Shown: in pieces, positions 24,808-33,229 of the stretch
Position numbering within the stretch: the first letter of the stretch is position 1
Layout of the letters: every line of letters begins with the position of its first letter
Assembly: GCA_012034595.1 (NCBI GenBank)
Contig: JAAUPE010000062.1
Location: forward strand, 1 to 38,382
Direction of reading: 5' to 3'
Origin: Calothrix sp. CSU_2_0
Lineage (GTDB): Bacteria; Cyanobacteriota; Cyanobacteriia; Cyanobacteriales; Nostocaceae
DNA: 38,382 bases
Notes under the pieces: generated by a model
The model's database searches: none
The model's input: the letters and a program-made list of their open reading frames with translations, nothing else
What the model was told of the DNA's origin: nothing
Made by a program: the position numbers and the translations under genes

Positions 24808-25383
24808 ATGGCTTCCCAGGAAAACAATGCAAAAGACACTTCAAACTCGTCGCAGTTATGGCGGAATATCCGTGAAAATGTCACACTAGTTGCGATCGCG
24901 CTTTTACTAGCTTTCCTAATTCGCACTTTTATTGCCGAACCTCGCTACATTCCTTCACCGTCGATGGTACCGACTTTATCTGAAGGAGATCGACTAGTGG
25001 TGGAAAAAATATCTTATCATTTCAAGCAGCCCCAATTTGGCGACATCGTTGTATTTAACCCCCCATTAGAACTACAACGTCAAAGGAAAATAGACAAAGA
25101 CCAAGCTTTTATTAAGCGTATTATTGCTACACCAGGTGAAACAGTTAGCGTCAAAGAGGGTAAAGTTTATCTAAATGGGCAACCCATCCCAGAAAACTAT
25201 ATAGCCGAACCACCAAATCAACCATTTCCAGAAGTCAAAATTCCCCCCAGCCAATTTTTTGTGATGGGAGACAACCGCAACAATAGTTACGATTCCCGTT
25301 ACTGGGGATTTGTGCCCAGGGAAAATATTATTGGTAGAGCCGTATTTCGGTTTTTTCCTATCAATAAAATTGGGAATATTTAG
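24808..25383 (+). CDS. lepB: Signal peptidase I
   Basis: The protein has 191 residues. One N-terminal membrane helix (about 27-45) precedes box B PSPSMVPTL with the catalytic Ser (Ser54 in SPSM), box C GDRLVVEKISYHF, box D with the catalytic Lys in AFIKRIIATPGE, and box E MGDNRNNSYDSRYWGFV. The Ser/Lys dyad cleaves leader peptides of exported and thylakoid-lumen proteins. The size is that of the compact Gram-positive/cyanobacterial class. The 5' spacer (24614-24807) is shared with the divergent ATPase operon and must hold both promoters; a weak TGATGT/ACATCA dyad (24663-24686) is the only structure seen. Confidence 0.96.
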   Translation: MASQENNAKDTSNSSQLWRNIRENVTLVAIALLLAFLIRTFIAEPRYIPSPSMVPTLSEGDRLVVEKISYHFKQPQFGDIVVFNPPLELQRQRKIDKDQAFIKRIIATPGETVSVKEGKVYLNGQPIPENYIAEPPNQPFPEVKIPPSQFFVMGDNRNNSYDSRYWGFVPRENIIGRAVFRFFPINKIGNI

Positions 25384-25394
25384 CGCAATTTAGT

Positions 25395-25606
25395 TATAAG
25401 AATTAAGTCATAAGTCAGAATACAGGGGTCAGAATGTAGGGATTAGAATGTAGGAATCAGAATGTAGGAATTAGAATGTAGGAGTCAGAATACAGGAATC
25501 AGAATTTTCTTTACTTACTGCTAACTCCTGACTGCTGACTCCTGACTGCTGACTCCTGACTGCTAACTCCTGACTGCTAACTCCTGACCACTGACTTCTC
25601 ACTCCT
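25395..25606. repeat. Heptamer repeats (AGAATGTAGGA and TGACTCC/TAACTCC families)
   Basis: About 25395-25505 repeats GTCAGAATACAGGAATTAG-like 14-mers. About 25515-25606 repeats CTGACTGCTGACTC units in the complementary sense. The two can pair between the converging lepB and helix-hairpin-helix genes. Confidence 0.8.
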
Positions 25607-25613
25607 ATCAATC

Positions 25614-26138
25614 TCAAAATTTTAAATAATACATCAACTGAGCTAACAAATCACCCGATAAATTTAAACGTTTTTGAAAATCAACAATATCCCGATATAA
25701 TCCATTTTCCAAACGATTTGTTACCACCGCTTCAGCTAATAGTAAATCTATAAACGGAACATTTGCGATCGCGTCAACAGTTGCAGTATTAATATTAATA
25801 AATTTTGTGGTAATTTCTATCGCTTCGTCATCATAAAAACTAAAAGTAAGTATTGCTTGAAAATACTCAAACCTGCCTGGAGATACACTTAACGCGGCGG
25901 CAATATCTTCAAGACAGTAAAATTTGACACCAGAACGTGAAAGCTCAACTAGTGTCCTTGCTTGATGTATGGATAATCCCGGCAAACGCAGCCAATCGTC
26001 AACAGTAGCATTATTAGCATCAATACGGATACCTAATTGAGATGCGATCGCGATTTCTTCTGCCGACTGAAAGCGGTAATATGGGTCACTCAATATTTGA
26101 TTTCGTAGTTTCTGCAATCTTGGATTAAATCGAAACAT
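25614..26138 (-). CDS. Helix-hairpin-helix (ComEA-like) domain protein
   Basis: The protein has 174 residues. Two helix-hairpin-helix-like units are visible. One is IDANNATVDDWLRLPGLSIHQARTLVELSRSG (about 38-69). The other is ININTATVDAIANVPFIDLLLAEAVVTNRLENG (about 113-145), followed by YRDIVDFQKRLNLS. These match the ComEA/T2SK pattern of N-x-A-T-x-(D/E)-L...G-I...A-x-x-I-(I/V)-x-x-R. Unlike secreted ComEA there is no signal peptide, so it may bind DNA non-specifically in the cytoplasm or mediate protein contacts. Function is unknown. It is flanked by repeats on both sides. Confidence 0.7.
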   Translation of the reverse strand: MFRFNPRLQKLRNQILSDPYYRFQSAEEIAIASQLGIRIDANNATVDDWLRLPGLSIHQARTLVELSRSGVKFYCLEDIAAALSVSPGRFEYFQAILTFSFYDDEAIEITTKFININTATVDAIANVPFIDLLLAEAVVTNRLENGLYRDIVDFQKRLNLSGDLLAQLMYYLKF

Positions 26139-26301
26139 AAAAGTTAGGAGTTAAGAGCTAAAATTTAAAAGTAAAAATTTGTCGGTTTATAATCGTAATT
26201 TTCAATTTATGAATCATAAATTAGCACCACAAATCATATTTACGAAAGATTAGGAAACGTTTGAAATTCCTAAATCATCACTCTTAATTCCTAACTCGTA
26301 A

Positions 26302-26673
26302 TTAAATATGGTCTAACAACTGACGACGCTTTTGCTCAAATTCGTATTCCGTAATTAAACCATCCTGACGTAAAGTATCCAACTCTCGTAAAGCATCTGC
26401 AATTGAAGCAACTTGCTTACCCGCAGCTTGAGAAATTTTTGCCGATTTGCCTAAATTGAAATTTTGGTCAAAAGTATCTTCATCTTGTGCCAAAAACCAA
26501 ACTCCTTCAATTGCACTCGCTACCTTGGGAATTGGTGTCCAAGAAAGTAAGACGTAAATGATACCCCACAAGGGCTGACCTAAATAGAATTTATGTAACC
26601 CAGAAATTGTTAGCGTTCCACTAAAAGCTAAAACGGCAGCAATACTGCGGCTTTTGTGTTGATTTTTAAACAT
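26302..26673 (-). CDS. TM2 (NINE) domain protein with C-terminal SHOCT-like motif
   Basis: The protein has 123 residues. Two membrane helices separated by a short turn (about 10-28 and 33-45/50-62) carry the TM2 signature SGLHKFYLGQPLWGIIYVLLSWTPIP...EGVWFL. The C-terminal IADALRELDTLRQDGLITEYEFEQKRRQLLD is a SHOCT-type helical motif seen in many oligomerising membrane proteins. The role is unknown; TM2 proteins are widespread membrane components. It is a single gene with its own spacer. Confidence 0.82.
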   Translation of the reverse strand: MFKNQHKSRSIAAVLAFSGTLTISGLHKFYLGQPLWGIIYVLLSWTPIPKVASAIEGVWFLAQDEDTFDQNFNLGKSAKISQAAGKQVASIADALRELDTLRQDGLITEYEFEQKRRQLLDHI

Positions 26674-26861
26674 AATTCAAATAAATTTTAGTGCTAGCAG
26701 AGTGACTCGTTTGATAAAATCCGATCGGGAACACCAAAATAAATTATTCAAGATTTTAATAGATAGTAACTCACGGTTCGCCCATTTTAAATTGAGTTAG
26801 GAAAAAGCCAAACGATTTAATCAGGTTTCTACGCTTTGATTCAAATGTACTCTCGTCCTGA

Positions 26862-26907
26862 TTTTATGCGATACTCCGGAGGAGTGGTCTTTGACCATCG
26901 CATAAAA
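26862..26907. repeat. Perfect three-way-junction palindromic element
   Basis: The outer stem TTTTATGCGAT (26862-26872) pairs perfectly with ATCGCATAAAA (26897-26907). It encloses two adjacent hairpins, ACTCC-GGA-GGAGT (26873-26885) and GGTC-TTT-GACC (26886-26896), with no unpaired base at the junction. The element may be a dispersed repeat or a structured RNA. The surrounding spacer (26674-27292) holds no other convincing gene; a 69-codon frame starting at 27020 was judged random. Confidence 0.75.
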
Positions 26908-27292
26908 ATAGAGTTTTTAGAGCAGGATGGTAGTTCAAGATAAATTTAGAAAAATGGCTCAAACTATTACGACACCGTGATTTTCTGCTTTTTGCCAATT
27001 TCTCTAACTCCAAAAAAAAATGAGGGAACCGGGAGTATTAAGGTACGTTGAGATAAAAAGAGAATTAAATGCGTTGAAGACATTCACCCATCCCCCATCT
27101 GTCTGTCAATCTCCACCAATCAATTTTAACTCTTTCCCCTTTCCCCTCCTGCTGTTCAAGTCAAGTGTTGAAATCTCGGTAAAAAACCGTACTCAAACCG
27201 CAACTTCCCAAAATATCTCCCTGGATTAGAATAAAACTAGAGGCGAAAGTATGAAAGTCACTGAGAAAATAACTCAGTCCAGTGGGAGCAAC

Positions 27293-27616
27293 ATGGGATT
27301 CTTTGACTCTGACATTATCCAACAGGAAGCAAAACAATTATTTGAAGATTATCAAGCACTTATCAAGCTTGGTAATGACTATGGAAAATTCGATCGCGAA
27401 GGCAAAAAACTATTCATCGAGCAAATGGAAGCAATGATGGAGCGCTACCGTATCTTTATGAAGCGGTTTGAGCTATCCGAAGATTTCATGGCTCAAATGA
27501 CGATGGAACAGCTAAAAACGCAACTCGGTCAATTTGGGGTGACTCCACAACAAATGTTTGACCAAATGAATATGACTTTGCAGCGCATGAAAACTGAATT
27601 AGAAAAGCAGAAGTAA
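27293..27616 (+). CDS. DUF1825-family protein
   Basis: The protein has 107 residues. It begins MGFFDSDIIQQEAKQLFEDY and continues with KLGNDYGKFDREGKKLF, YRIFMKRFELSEDF and LKTQLGQFGVTPQQMFDQM, the conserved core of this cyanobacterium-specific small protein family of unknown function. It is all-helical, with no signal or membrane segment. I chose ATG 27293 because the family starts at MGFFDS and GTGGGAG lies just upstream. An in-frame ATG at 27251 would add 14 poorly conserved residues (MKVTEKITQSSGSN). Confidence 0.9.
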   Translation: MGFFDSDIIQQEAKQLFEDYQALIKLGNDYGKFDREGKKLFIEQMEAMMERYRIFMKRFELSEDFMAQMTMEQLKTQLGQFGVTPQQMFDQMNMTLQRMKTELEKQK

Positions 27617-27624
27617 GGAATTGG

Positions 27625-27787
27625 TTGGGAGTTAGGAGTTAGAAATTAAAAGTTCAAAGATTAATTAGCTTGATTTAAAAAAACAATTTAACTCAAAAGT
27701 TCGTAATTCATAACTACTCTGTGCAGACGCGATGTATCGCGTCTCTACACTCATAACTCCTAATTCCTAACTCAAAACTCCTAACTC
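27625..27787. repeat. Repeat-rich spacer with perfect palindrome AGACGCGAT-GT-ATCGCGTCT
   Basis: The palindrome occupies 27725-27744 with 9-bp arms. It belongs to a GTAGAGACGCGAT..ATCGCGTCTC type common in Nostocales (from memory). Heptamer remnants flank it (GGGAGTTAGGAGTTAG at about 27629-27644 and TAACTCCTAATTCC at 27754-27787). Converging DUF1825 and PBP genes meet here. Confidence 0.75.
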
Positions 27788-27789
27788 CT

Positions 27790-29712
27790 CTACTCTCCTT
27801 TGGGACGGGGGAACTGCGAAGTAGACTTGAAGTTTTCCGCAGGTACATCTTTTAGTGCCCGTCTCATAAAATCAGCCCAAATCGGGGCTACAGTCACACC
27901 ACCTGTAGCTCCACTTGCTAATTGTTTGTTATCATCTCGACCGATCCAAACTGCTGTTGTTAGCTGCGGTACAGTTCCCACAAACCAAATGTCTTTTTCT
28001 GAAGATGTGGTTCCCGTTTTTCCAGCAGCAGGACGACCGATCGCAGCATTTTTACCAGTACCCTCATTAATTACTGAACGCATGGTGTCAATAGTTGCGG
28101 CAGAAGCCCAAGGGTCAAGCACCAACTGGGGTTTGGGTGTATTATCAAGCAATACATTACCACTACTATCTGTGACGCGGACAATTACAGTTGCGGGAGA
28201 TTGCCAGCCATAATTGGCAAAAGTAGCATAAGCACTAGCCATTTCCAGAGGTGTTAAACCGATCGCACCTAAAGGTAATGAAGTGACGGGTTCCATTGGA
28301 CTGGTGATTCCCAAGATGCGACAAGTCTCCACAACCTTGTTCATCCCAATTGCTTTACCAATTTTAATTACGGGAATGTTACGCGATTGTGCTAAAGCGT
28401 AACGAATCGACATGGAACCACCGAAACTACCATCGTAGTTACGGGGGTAATACATATTATCGCCATCACGGTAGCCAACGGGAGAATCTACAACCGTGGA
28501 GGATGGGCTATATTTTCCTGTCGCAAAGGCAGCATAATAAACAAACGGTTTAAACGAAGAACCAGGCTGACGTAAAGCTTGGGTTGCCCGGTTAAATTCA
28601 CTGGTTTTGGCATCAACACCACCCACAAGAGCCTTAACATAGTGGGTGCGGGGGTCTATTGCCACCAATGCCATTTGGTTTTTGTATAGACCTTGACCAA
28701 GCAGGCGATTGTGCCACTTAGTGACAGTTTCCTCAGCCATACGTTGAAAATCACTATCTATAGTGGTTTGCACCCGCATCCCACCTTTGAGAAGTGCCTC
28801 ACGACCAAATTTTTTCGCCAATTCCGCCGACACAGCATTGGTAACAAAAGGTAAAGCACTTCCTTGAAATGAGCGTATTTTACCTAGCTTAATTTTTTCT
28901 GCTAGAGCCGCATCGTTTTGTTCTTGAGTAATCCAACCCAGAGTCAGCATCCGCGACAACACAATCCTCTGCTGTTCCTTGGCTTTTTTGGGATGGACAA
29001 AAGGACTATAATCTTCGGGGGCTTGAATTAAAGCAGCCATCATTGCCGACTCAGCCAAGGTCAAATTTTCTGCACCCTTGTTAAAATAGCTGCGTGCAGC
29101 AGTTTGTACCCCATAATTATTGTGACCCCAATACACTTGGTTGAGGTACATCTCAAAAATTTGGTCTTTGGAAAGAATTTGTTCGAGACGGATAGCTAAT
29201 ACAGCCTCAGCAATTTTCCGGGTGAAATCACGACGACGAGATAGAAATAGGTTTTTGACCAACTGCATGGTGACAGTTGAACCACCTTCCCGCACATTCC
29301 CCGACTTTAAGTTGCTTGCGATCGCACGTCCTACACCTTTGGGGTTTATACCGTGGTGGAAATAAAAATCCGCATCTTCACTTGCCAATACAGCACGTTT
29401 GAGTTCGGGAGAAATGCGATCGAGGGGAACGACTTCGCGGTTTGCTTCCCCGTGGATACTCGCGAGAAGTTTGCCTTTAACGTCGTAAACGTAAGTAGTT
29501 TCAGAGGGGAAAAAGTTGCGTAGCTGTCTGACATCAGGCAGATTACGGAAACTAATCGCTAAACCTACTAGCCCTCCGGCTACAATAGAACTTGTCAGCA
29601 TGGTAATGGCTAAAAGGGTACCGCCAGTCACCTGACCAACTCCCTTTACAAACTCCAAACCAGATGTAGTCTGACCTCGGTTTTTTTTATCTTCAAAAGT
29701 CCTAGACGACAC
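27790..29712 (-). CDS. Class A penicillin-binding protein (PBP1A-type)
   Basis: The protein has 640 residues. One N-terminal membrane helix (about 32-54) is followed by a GT51 transglycosylase domain with catalytic E112 in SEDADFYFHHGI, GGSTVTMQLVKNLFL and YLNQVYWGHNNYGV. The transpeptidase domain has S385-S-F-K388 (RQPGSSFKPF), SRN (443-445) and KTGTT near the C-terminus (AAGKTGTTSSEKDIWFVG). It polymerises glycan strands and cross-links peptides on the outer face of the plasma membrane. The start ATG 29712 gives a 30-residue cytoplasmic tail. The C-terminal end (FPRPKGE) is short, without a disordered extension. Several cyanobacterial paralogues exist, so no numbered symbol is given. Confidence 0.94.
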   Translation of the reverse strand: MSSRTFEDKKNRGQTTSGLEFVKGVGQVTGGTLLAITMLTSSIVAGGLVGLAISFRNLPDVRQLRNFFPSETTYVYDVKGKLLASIHGEANREVVPLDRISPELKRAVLASEDADFYFHHGINPKGVGRAIASNLKSGNVREGGSTVTMQLVKNLFLSRRRDFTRKIAEAVLAIRLEQILSKDQIFEMYLNQVYWGHNNYGVQTAARSYFNKGAENLTLAESAMMAALIQAPEDYSPFVHPKKAKEQQRIVLSRMLTLGWITQEQNDAALAEKIKLGKIRSFQGSALPFVTNAVSAELAKKFGREALLKGGMRVQTTIDSDFQRMAEETVTKWHNRLLGQGLYKNQMALVAIDPRTHYVKALVGGVDAKTSEFNRATQALRQPGSSFKPFVYYAAFATGKYSPSSTVVDSPVGYRDGDNMYYPRNYDGSFGGSMSIRYALAQSRNIPVIKIGKAIGMNKVVETCRILGITSPMEPVTSLPLGAIGLTPLEMASAYATFANYGWQSPATVIVRVTDSSGNVLLDNTPKPQLVLDPWASAATIDTMRSVINEGTGKNAAIGRPAAGKTGTTSSEKDIWFVGTVPQLTTAVWIGRDDNKQLASGATGGVTVAPIWADFMRRALKDVPAENFKSTSQFPRPKGE

Positions 29713-29769
29713 GGCGATTTCACTTCCTCACTTGTATATATAAGTGTAATTTCTTGGACGAAGCAGGGC

Positions 29770-29808
29770 GGTTGATTTTTTGGGTTGATTTTTTGGGTTG
29801 ATTTTTTG
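29770..29808. repeat. 13-bp tandem repeat GGTTGATTTTTTG, three perfect units
   Basis: Units are at 29770-29782, 29783-29795 and 29796-29808, in the divergent spacer of the PBP and tyrS genes. Copy number may vary and affect promoter spacing; this is inferred. Confidence 0.9.
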
Positions 29809-29924
29809 TAATTATATTAGTTTGGCAGATGAACTCTTAGACAAAATTAATAGTGACTATAACCAATCCGACTTCTTTTGTGCAAAACAGTACCAACAAT
29901 CTAGCTCACAATCAACTTTCCAGT

Positions 29925-31118
29925 ATGACGCATAATTTATCGTGGTTGCGTCGCGGAACCACAGAAATTTTTCCAGAGGTAATCGATTCTAACAGCGAAA
30001 ACGATAATCTTGAGGTCTTGTTGGCGAAAATCGACCGTCCTTTAAGGATAAAATTGGGTATTGACCCAACTGGCGCTGATATTCATCTTGGTCATAGCAT
30101 ACCTATGCGGAAATTACGAGCTTTCCAGGATGCAGGACATACGGCTGTTTTGATTATTGGTGATTTTACCGCGAGAATTGGCGACCCCACCGGGAAATCG
30201 GACGTGCGACGACAATTGACAGAAGCAGATGTTCGGCAAAATGCCAAAACCTACCTCGAACAAATACGTCCAATTTTAGATTTTGATACACCCGGACGTT
30301 TAGAAATCCGTTATAACTCGGAATGGCTTTCTCCGCTAGGTTTAGACAAAATTTTAGAGCTATTGTCCACGATGACTGTTGGACAAATGCTGGAGAAGGA
30401 AGGGTTTGATTTACGTTATCAGGCACAAAACCCGATTTTTCTTCATGAATTTATGTATCCTTTGATGCAAGGTTATGATTCGGTAGCGGTTGTTGCAGAT
30501 GTGGAATTGGGTGGCACTGACCAAAAATTTAACATTGCCCTGGGTCGGGATTTACAGCGTCATTTTGGGCAGAAACCTCAGTTTGGCTTGCTATTACCAA
30601 TTTTGATTGGTACTGATGGCGTGCAGAAAATGTCGAAGTCTCTGAGTAATTACGTAGGTTTGGCAGAACATCCAAATCAAAAATACCAGAAGTTACAGGC
30701 AATTCCTGACAATTTATTAGAGCAGTATTTTGAATTATTAACAAATTTACCTTTGGATGGTTTGCCCGATGATGGACGGGAAAAACAGAAAATGTTGGCT
30801 TGGGAAGTTGTCAAGCAGTACCACGGTGAAGCGGCAGCCATAGAAGCGAAGAAAGCGGCAGAATCAGCAGGTCAAGAGGGAGATATTCCCGAATTTTCAC
30901 TCTCAGGTGTCGAGTTTCCGGCAAGATTAGTACAAATCCTCAAAGATAGCGGTTTATCTGAAAGTAACAAGGAAGGTAAACGCAAAATTCAAGAAGGAGG
31001 AGTTCGTCTGGATGGGGAAAAAATGACCGACGGGGAAATGGTTTTTTCAAATCCCGAAGAAATTAAAGGTAAAGTTTTACAACTTGGGAAAAAGAAGTTT
31101 CTTCGCTTAATCCCTTAG
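29925..31118 (+). CDS. tyrS: Tyrosyl-tRNA synthetase
   Basis: The protein has 397 residues. It is a class I synthetase with the HIGH-equivalent HLGH in [29 protein letters not shown], the tyrosine-pocket region [12 protein letters not shown] and GGTDQKFN, and KMSKS. The C-terminal S4-like RNA-binding domain runs from about 330 to the end ([31 protein letters not shown]). It charges tRNA-Tyr. The conserved family start is near [17 protein letters not shown], so ATG 29925 is preferred. An in-frame GTG at 29853 would add 24 Ser/Thr/Asn-rich residues and cannot be excluded, since neither start has a strong ribosome site. Confidence 0.95.
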   Translation: MTHNLSWLRRGTTEIFPEVIDSNSENDNLEVLLAKIDRPLRIKLGIDPTGADIHLGHSIPMRKLRAFQDAGHTAVLIIGDFTARIGDPTGKSDVRRQLTEADVRQNAKTYLEQIRPILDFDTPGRLEIRYNSEWLSPLGLDKILELLSTMTVGQMLEKEGFDLRYQAQNPIFLHEFMYPLMQGYDSVAVVADVELGGTDQKFNIALGRDLQRHFGQKPQFGLLLPILIGTDGVQKMSKSLSNYVGLAEHPNQKYQKLQAIPDNLLEQYFELLTNLPLDGLPDDGREKQKMLAWEVVKQYHGEAAAIEAKKAAESAGQEGDIPEFSLSGVEFPARLVQILKDSGLSESNKEGKRKIQEGGVRLDGEKMTDGEMVFSNPEEIKGKVLQLGKKKFLRLIP

Positions 31119-31130
31119 AAATTGGTGAGT

Positions 31131-31212
31131 CTGGTAATTACCAATCCCCAATTACCAATCCCCAATTCCCAATCCCCAATTCCCAATGCCCAATCCCCAA
31201 TTCCCAATCCCC
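31131..31212. repeat. Heptamer repeats (CCCCAAT / TTCCCAA) leading into pyrF
   Basis: About eleven CCAATCC/CCAATTC/CCAATGC units fill the tyrS-pyrF spacer. The pyrF ATG (31214) belongs to the last CAATGCCC unit. No ribosome site is recognisable, because the repeat occupies that position. Confidence 0.85.
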
Positions 31213-31213
31213 A

Positions 31214-31930
31214 ATGCCCCATAACAAAATTATTGTTCCCCTAGATGTCGCGACTGTTGAAGATGCGATCGCACTCCTTAACCAGCTCCCCGAAGTCACT
31301 TTCTGGAAAGTTGGTTTGGAACTTTTTACGAATACAGGACCAAAAATTATCGAAGTTCTCAAATCTCGCCAAAAACGAATTTTCCTTGATTTGAAGTTCC
31401 ACGATATCCCCAACACTGTTGCTGGTGCTTGTCGCGCTGCATCCCGCTACGGAGTCGATTTACTGACAATTCACTCCACCAATGGACGCGATGCTCTCAA
31501 AGCTGCCGCAGAAGCAGTGCAGGAAGGTGCTAGCCAAGCTGGTGTTAAACCACCCAAATTAATCGCCATTACCTTGCTTACTAGCATTTCCTCCCGTCAG
31601 CTAGCATTCGACTTGCAGGTTCCTCTCGAATTGCCTGAATATGCCCTAAAGATGGCACTCATGGCGAAAGAATCGGGTTTAGATGGTGCTGTATGTTCGC
31701 CTCAAGAAGTGGCACAACTACGCCCCAACTGTGGCGACCATTTTCTGCTAATATGCCCTGGTGTACGTCCTGAGTGGGCAGACAAAGGCGACCAAAAACG
31801 CACTTTTACACCAGTCAAAGCAATCCAAGCCGGAGCTAACTATCTCGTCATCGGTCGTCCCATCACTGCTGCTGAGAATCCTGCGATCGCCTGGAAGAAA
31901 ATTTGCGAAGAGGTCAAAAATCTCACATGA
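31214..31930 (+). CDS. pyrF: Orotidine 5'-phosphate decarboxylase
   Basis: The protein has 238 residues. The signature [14 protein letters not shown], the catalytic charge network in [15 protein letters not shown] (DxKxxDI), [19 protein letters not shown] and [14 protein letters not shown] are all present. It converts OMP to UMP, the last step of pyrimidine synthesis. The start ATG lies at the end of a heptamer-repeat array and only two or three residues precede the conserved strand, so no other start is possible. The last codons overlap the next gene by 4 bases (ATGA). Confidence 0.96.
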   Translation: MPHNKIIVPLDVATVEDAIALLNQLPEVTFWKVGLELFTNTGPKIIEVLKSRQKRIFLDLKFHDIPNTVAGACRAASRYGVDLLTIHSTNGRDALKAAAEAVQEGASQAGVKPPKLIAITLLTSISSRQLAFDLQVPLELPEYALKMALMAKESGLDGAVCSPQEVAQLRPNCGDHFLLICPGVRPEWADKGDQKRTFTPVKAIQAGANYLVIGRPITAAENPAIAWKKICEEVKNLT

Positions 31931-32523
31931 AGTCAACTGGCTTATGGCTCGTGTTTTGTGGTTTTTGGCTTGCTGTACAAAGTGTTAACCCATCACTTGC
32001 AGTTGATAAAATCCTATTTGAGAAAAAAACTCGAAACAATCAAACATATTGCTCCGAACAAAAAATAGAAGCGGTCATAACTTATCTTTTGCGCGATTTA
32101 CCTAGCTACGCTAATCGTGCTAGTCAACGCGCTCGTCGCCTCACTCGCAGAGGTGATACTTTTAGCTATACGATCGCAGCAGGAAAACCAGAATTTCAGC
32201 CTTTACCGTTGAACCCGAATACTACGAGTCTCGATACTACAAAAACTCTTTCGGAAGGGGTTGAGCAAGTATTTTTCACGACTTTAGAGCGTCAGTATAC
32301 TGCTGGTAAATCTGTAGAATTGCAACAATTCCACTGGTTATTGCTGACAAAAACGGGTAACGGTTGGCGTAAGGTGATGATGTTTTCGCAAATCGGCTCA
32401 TTTCCGGTGACAAAACAGCCTGTAAGTCCCCCCCGTGAAAGTAGCAATGGTGTGGTGGCACAAGCGATTGATGCTTGGTTGCGCGATTGCCAAGCTGGAA
32501 GTATAAGAATCGGTTTTAAGTGA
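31927..32523 (+). CDS. Secreted or lumenal hypothetical protein translationally coupled to pyrF
   Basis: The protein has 198 residues. The N-terminal [25 protein letters not shown] is a typical Sec signal peptide with a cleavage site after SLA. The mature part contains one Cys near the start ([32 protein letters not shown]), a basic Arg-rich stretch, and one Cys near the end ([13 protein letters not shown]), so a disulphide is possible. ATG 31927 overlaps the pyrF stop (ATGA); an upstream in-frame ATG (31903) would hide the signal peptide. I recognise no family name, though it looks like a conserved cyanobacterial protein. Its coupling to pyrF has no obvious metabolic reason. A perfect terminator follows. 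Confidence 0.8.
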   Translation: MKSTGLWLVFCGFWLAVQSVNPSLAVDKILFEKKTRNNQTYCSEQKIEAVITYLLRDLPSYANRASQRARRLTRRGDTFSYTIAAGKPEFQPLPLNPNTTSLDTTKTLSEGVEQVFFTTLERQYTAGKSVELQQFHWLLLTKTGNGWRKVMMFSQIGSFPVTKQPVSPPRESSNGVVAQAIDAWLRDCQAGSIRIGFK

Positions 32524-32556
32524 TGCTGAAGATAAAGACAAGAAAATTATTAAATT

Positions 32557-32583
32557 AAAGTCCTCTTTTAGAGGACTTTGTTA
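32557..32583. terminator. Rho-independent, likely bidirectional terminator
   Basis: AAAGTCCTCT (32557-32566), loop TTT, AGAGGACTTT (32570-32579), then GTT. It is a perfect 10-bp stem with A and T runs at its ends, placed between converging genes. Confidence 0.9.
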
Positions 32584-32610
32584 CCAGCTTCGATAATCAC
32601 AATTGATTTC

Positions 32611-32814
32611 CTAAGCATCTACCGCATATCCAGGAATGCGATCGCTATAATCAATTTCTTTTCCTGTAAGATTTTTTGCCAAATTATCAAAAGAATCTGA
32701 AGCCCAGTTACGTTGGTGAATGGGCTTTCTTTGCTCACCCATAAAGTACGCTAATGTACCCAATACAGAAGCTGCAACCCAAGCAACTACGAATAATGCA
32801 ATCAATGTAATCAT
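32611..32814 (-). CDS. Small single-helix membrane protein, possibly photosystem II assembly protein Psb35
   Basis: The protein has 67 residues. One membrane helix spans about 3-25 (TLIALFVVAWVAASVLGTLAYFMG) and is followed by a conserved-looking soluble part GEQRKPIHQRNWASDSF, NLTGKEIDYSDRIPGYAVDA. The size and the pattern GEQxKPIHxRNW...PGYxVD recall the cyanobacterial family annotated as Psb35, which binds near CP47 during photosystem II assembly. This is from memory and only moderately certain, so no symbol is given. It is transcribed alone, with its own terminator on the 3' side. Confidence 0.7.
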   Translation of the reverse strand: MITLIALFVVAWVAASVLGTLAYFMGEQRKPIHQRNWASDSFDNLAKNLTGKEIDYSDRIPGYAVDA

Positions 32815-33229
32815 AATAGTTATTTCCCGTGCGAACTTTTGTTACTTTATGTAAACAAGTGTAAAGGTTTATTTACATAACAGCAATATCTACTCGGTGT
32901 GTGCTAACCGATGAAGATAGTGCGGTATACCGTACTCAAGAAAGCAAGCTACCCGATGACTTACAGCAGAAGTCAGAAGTAAAACAGTTTTATGTATGGC
33001 TTTTAGATTGTCTGGCTGTACCTTATATAATTACAATCTGCTGTAGTTATAAATTTTCTTCTCTTTCTCTACTTGTCCTCGACTTTACTTACCTCCTGAC
33101 TCTTACCTCTTATCTCCTGATTCCTGACCTCGTTTTTCAGTAAATTTGTATAACTAGAGTCGAAAAGCAGCCCCATTAAGAGCTAAAATCGGTAGAATTT
33201 AGTTAAATTGTATTTACGATTACAAAAAA
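32815..33229. other. Gene-free spacer with repeat remnants
   Basis: The stretch contains CGGTATACCG, a perfect 10-base palindrome (32922-32931), followed by AAGCAAGCTACC, a relative of the repeat at 681-726. Pyrimidine-rich heptamer remnants (CTCCTGACTCTTACCTC) lie at about 33090-33140. An 80-codon frame starting at 32901 is mostly this repeat material and was not accepted. Promoters for the flanking divergent genes must lie here. Confidence 0.5.

Noticed and set aside
27020-27229. 69-codon frame in the spacer before the DUF1825 gene.
   Set aside because: Pro/Ser/Phe-rich random composition, no conserved features, and partly repeat-like pyrimidine tracts.
32901-33143. 80-codon frame between the small membrane protein and M16 genes.
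   Set aside because: Its start lies in a dispersed repeat and its end is a pyrimidine-rich heptamer remnant translated as Leu/Ser/Tyr; not credible as a protein.
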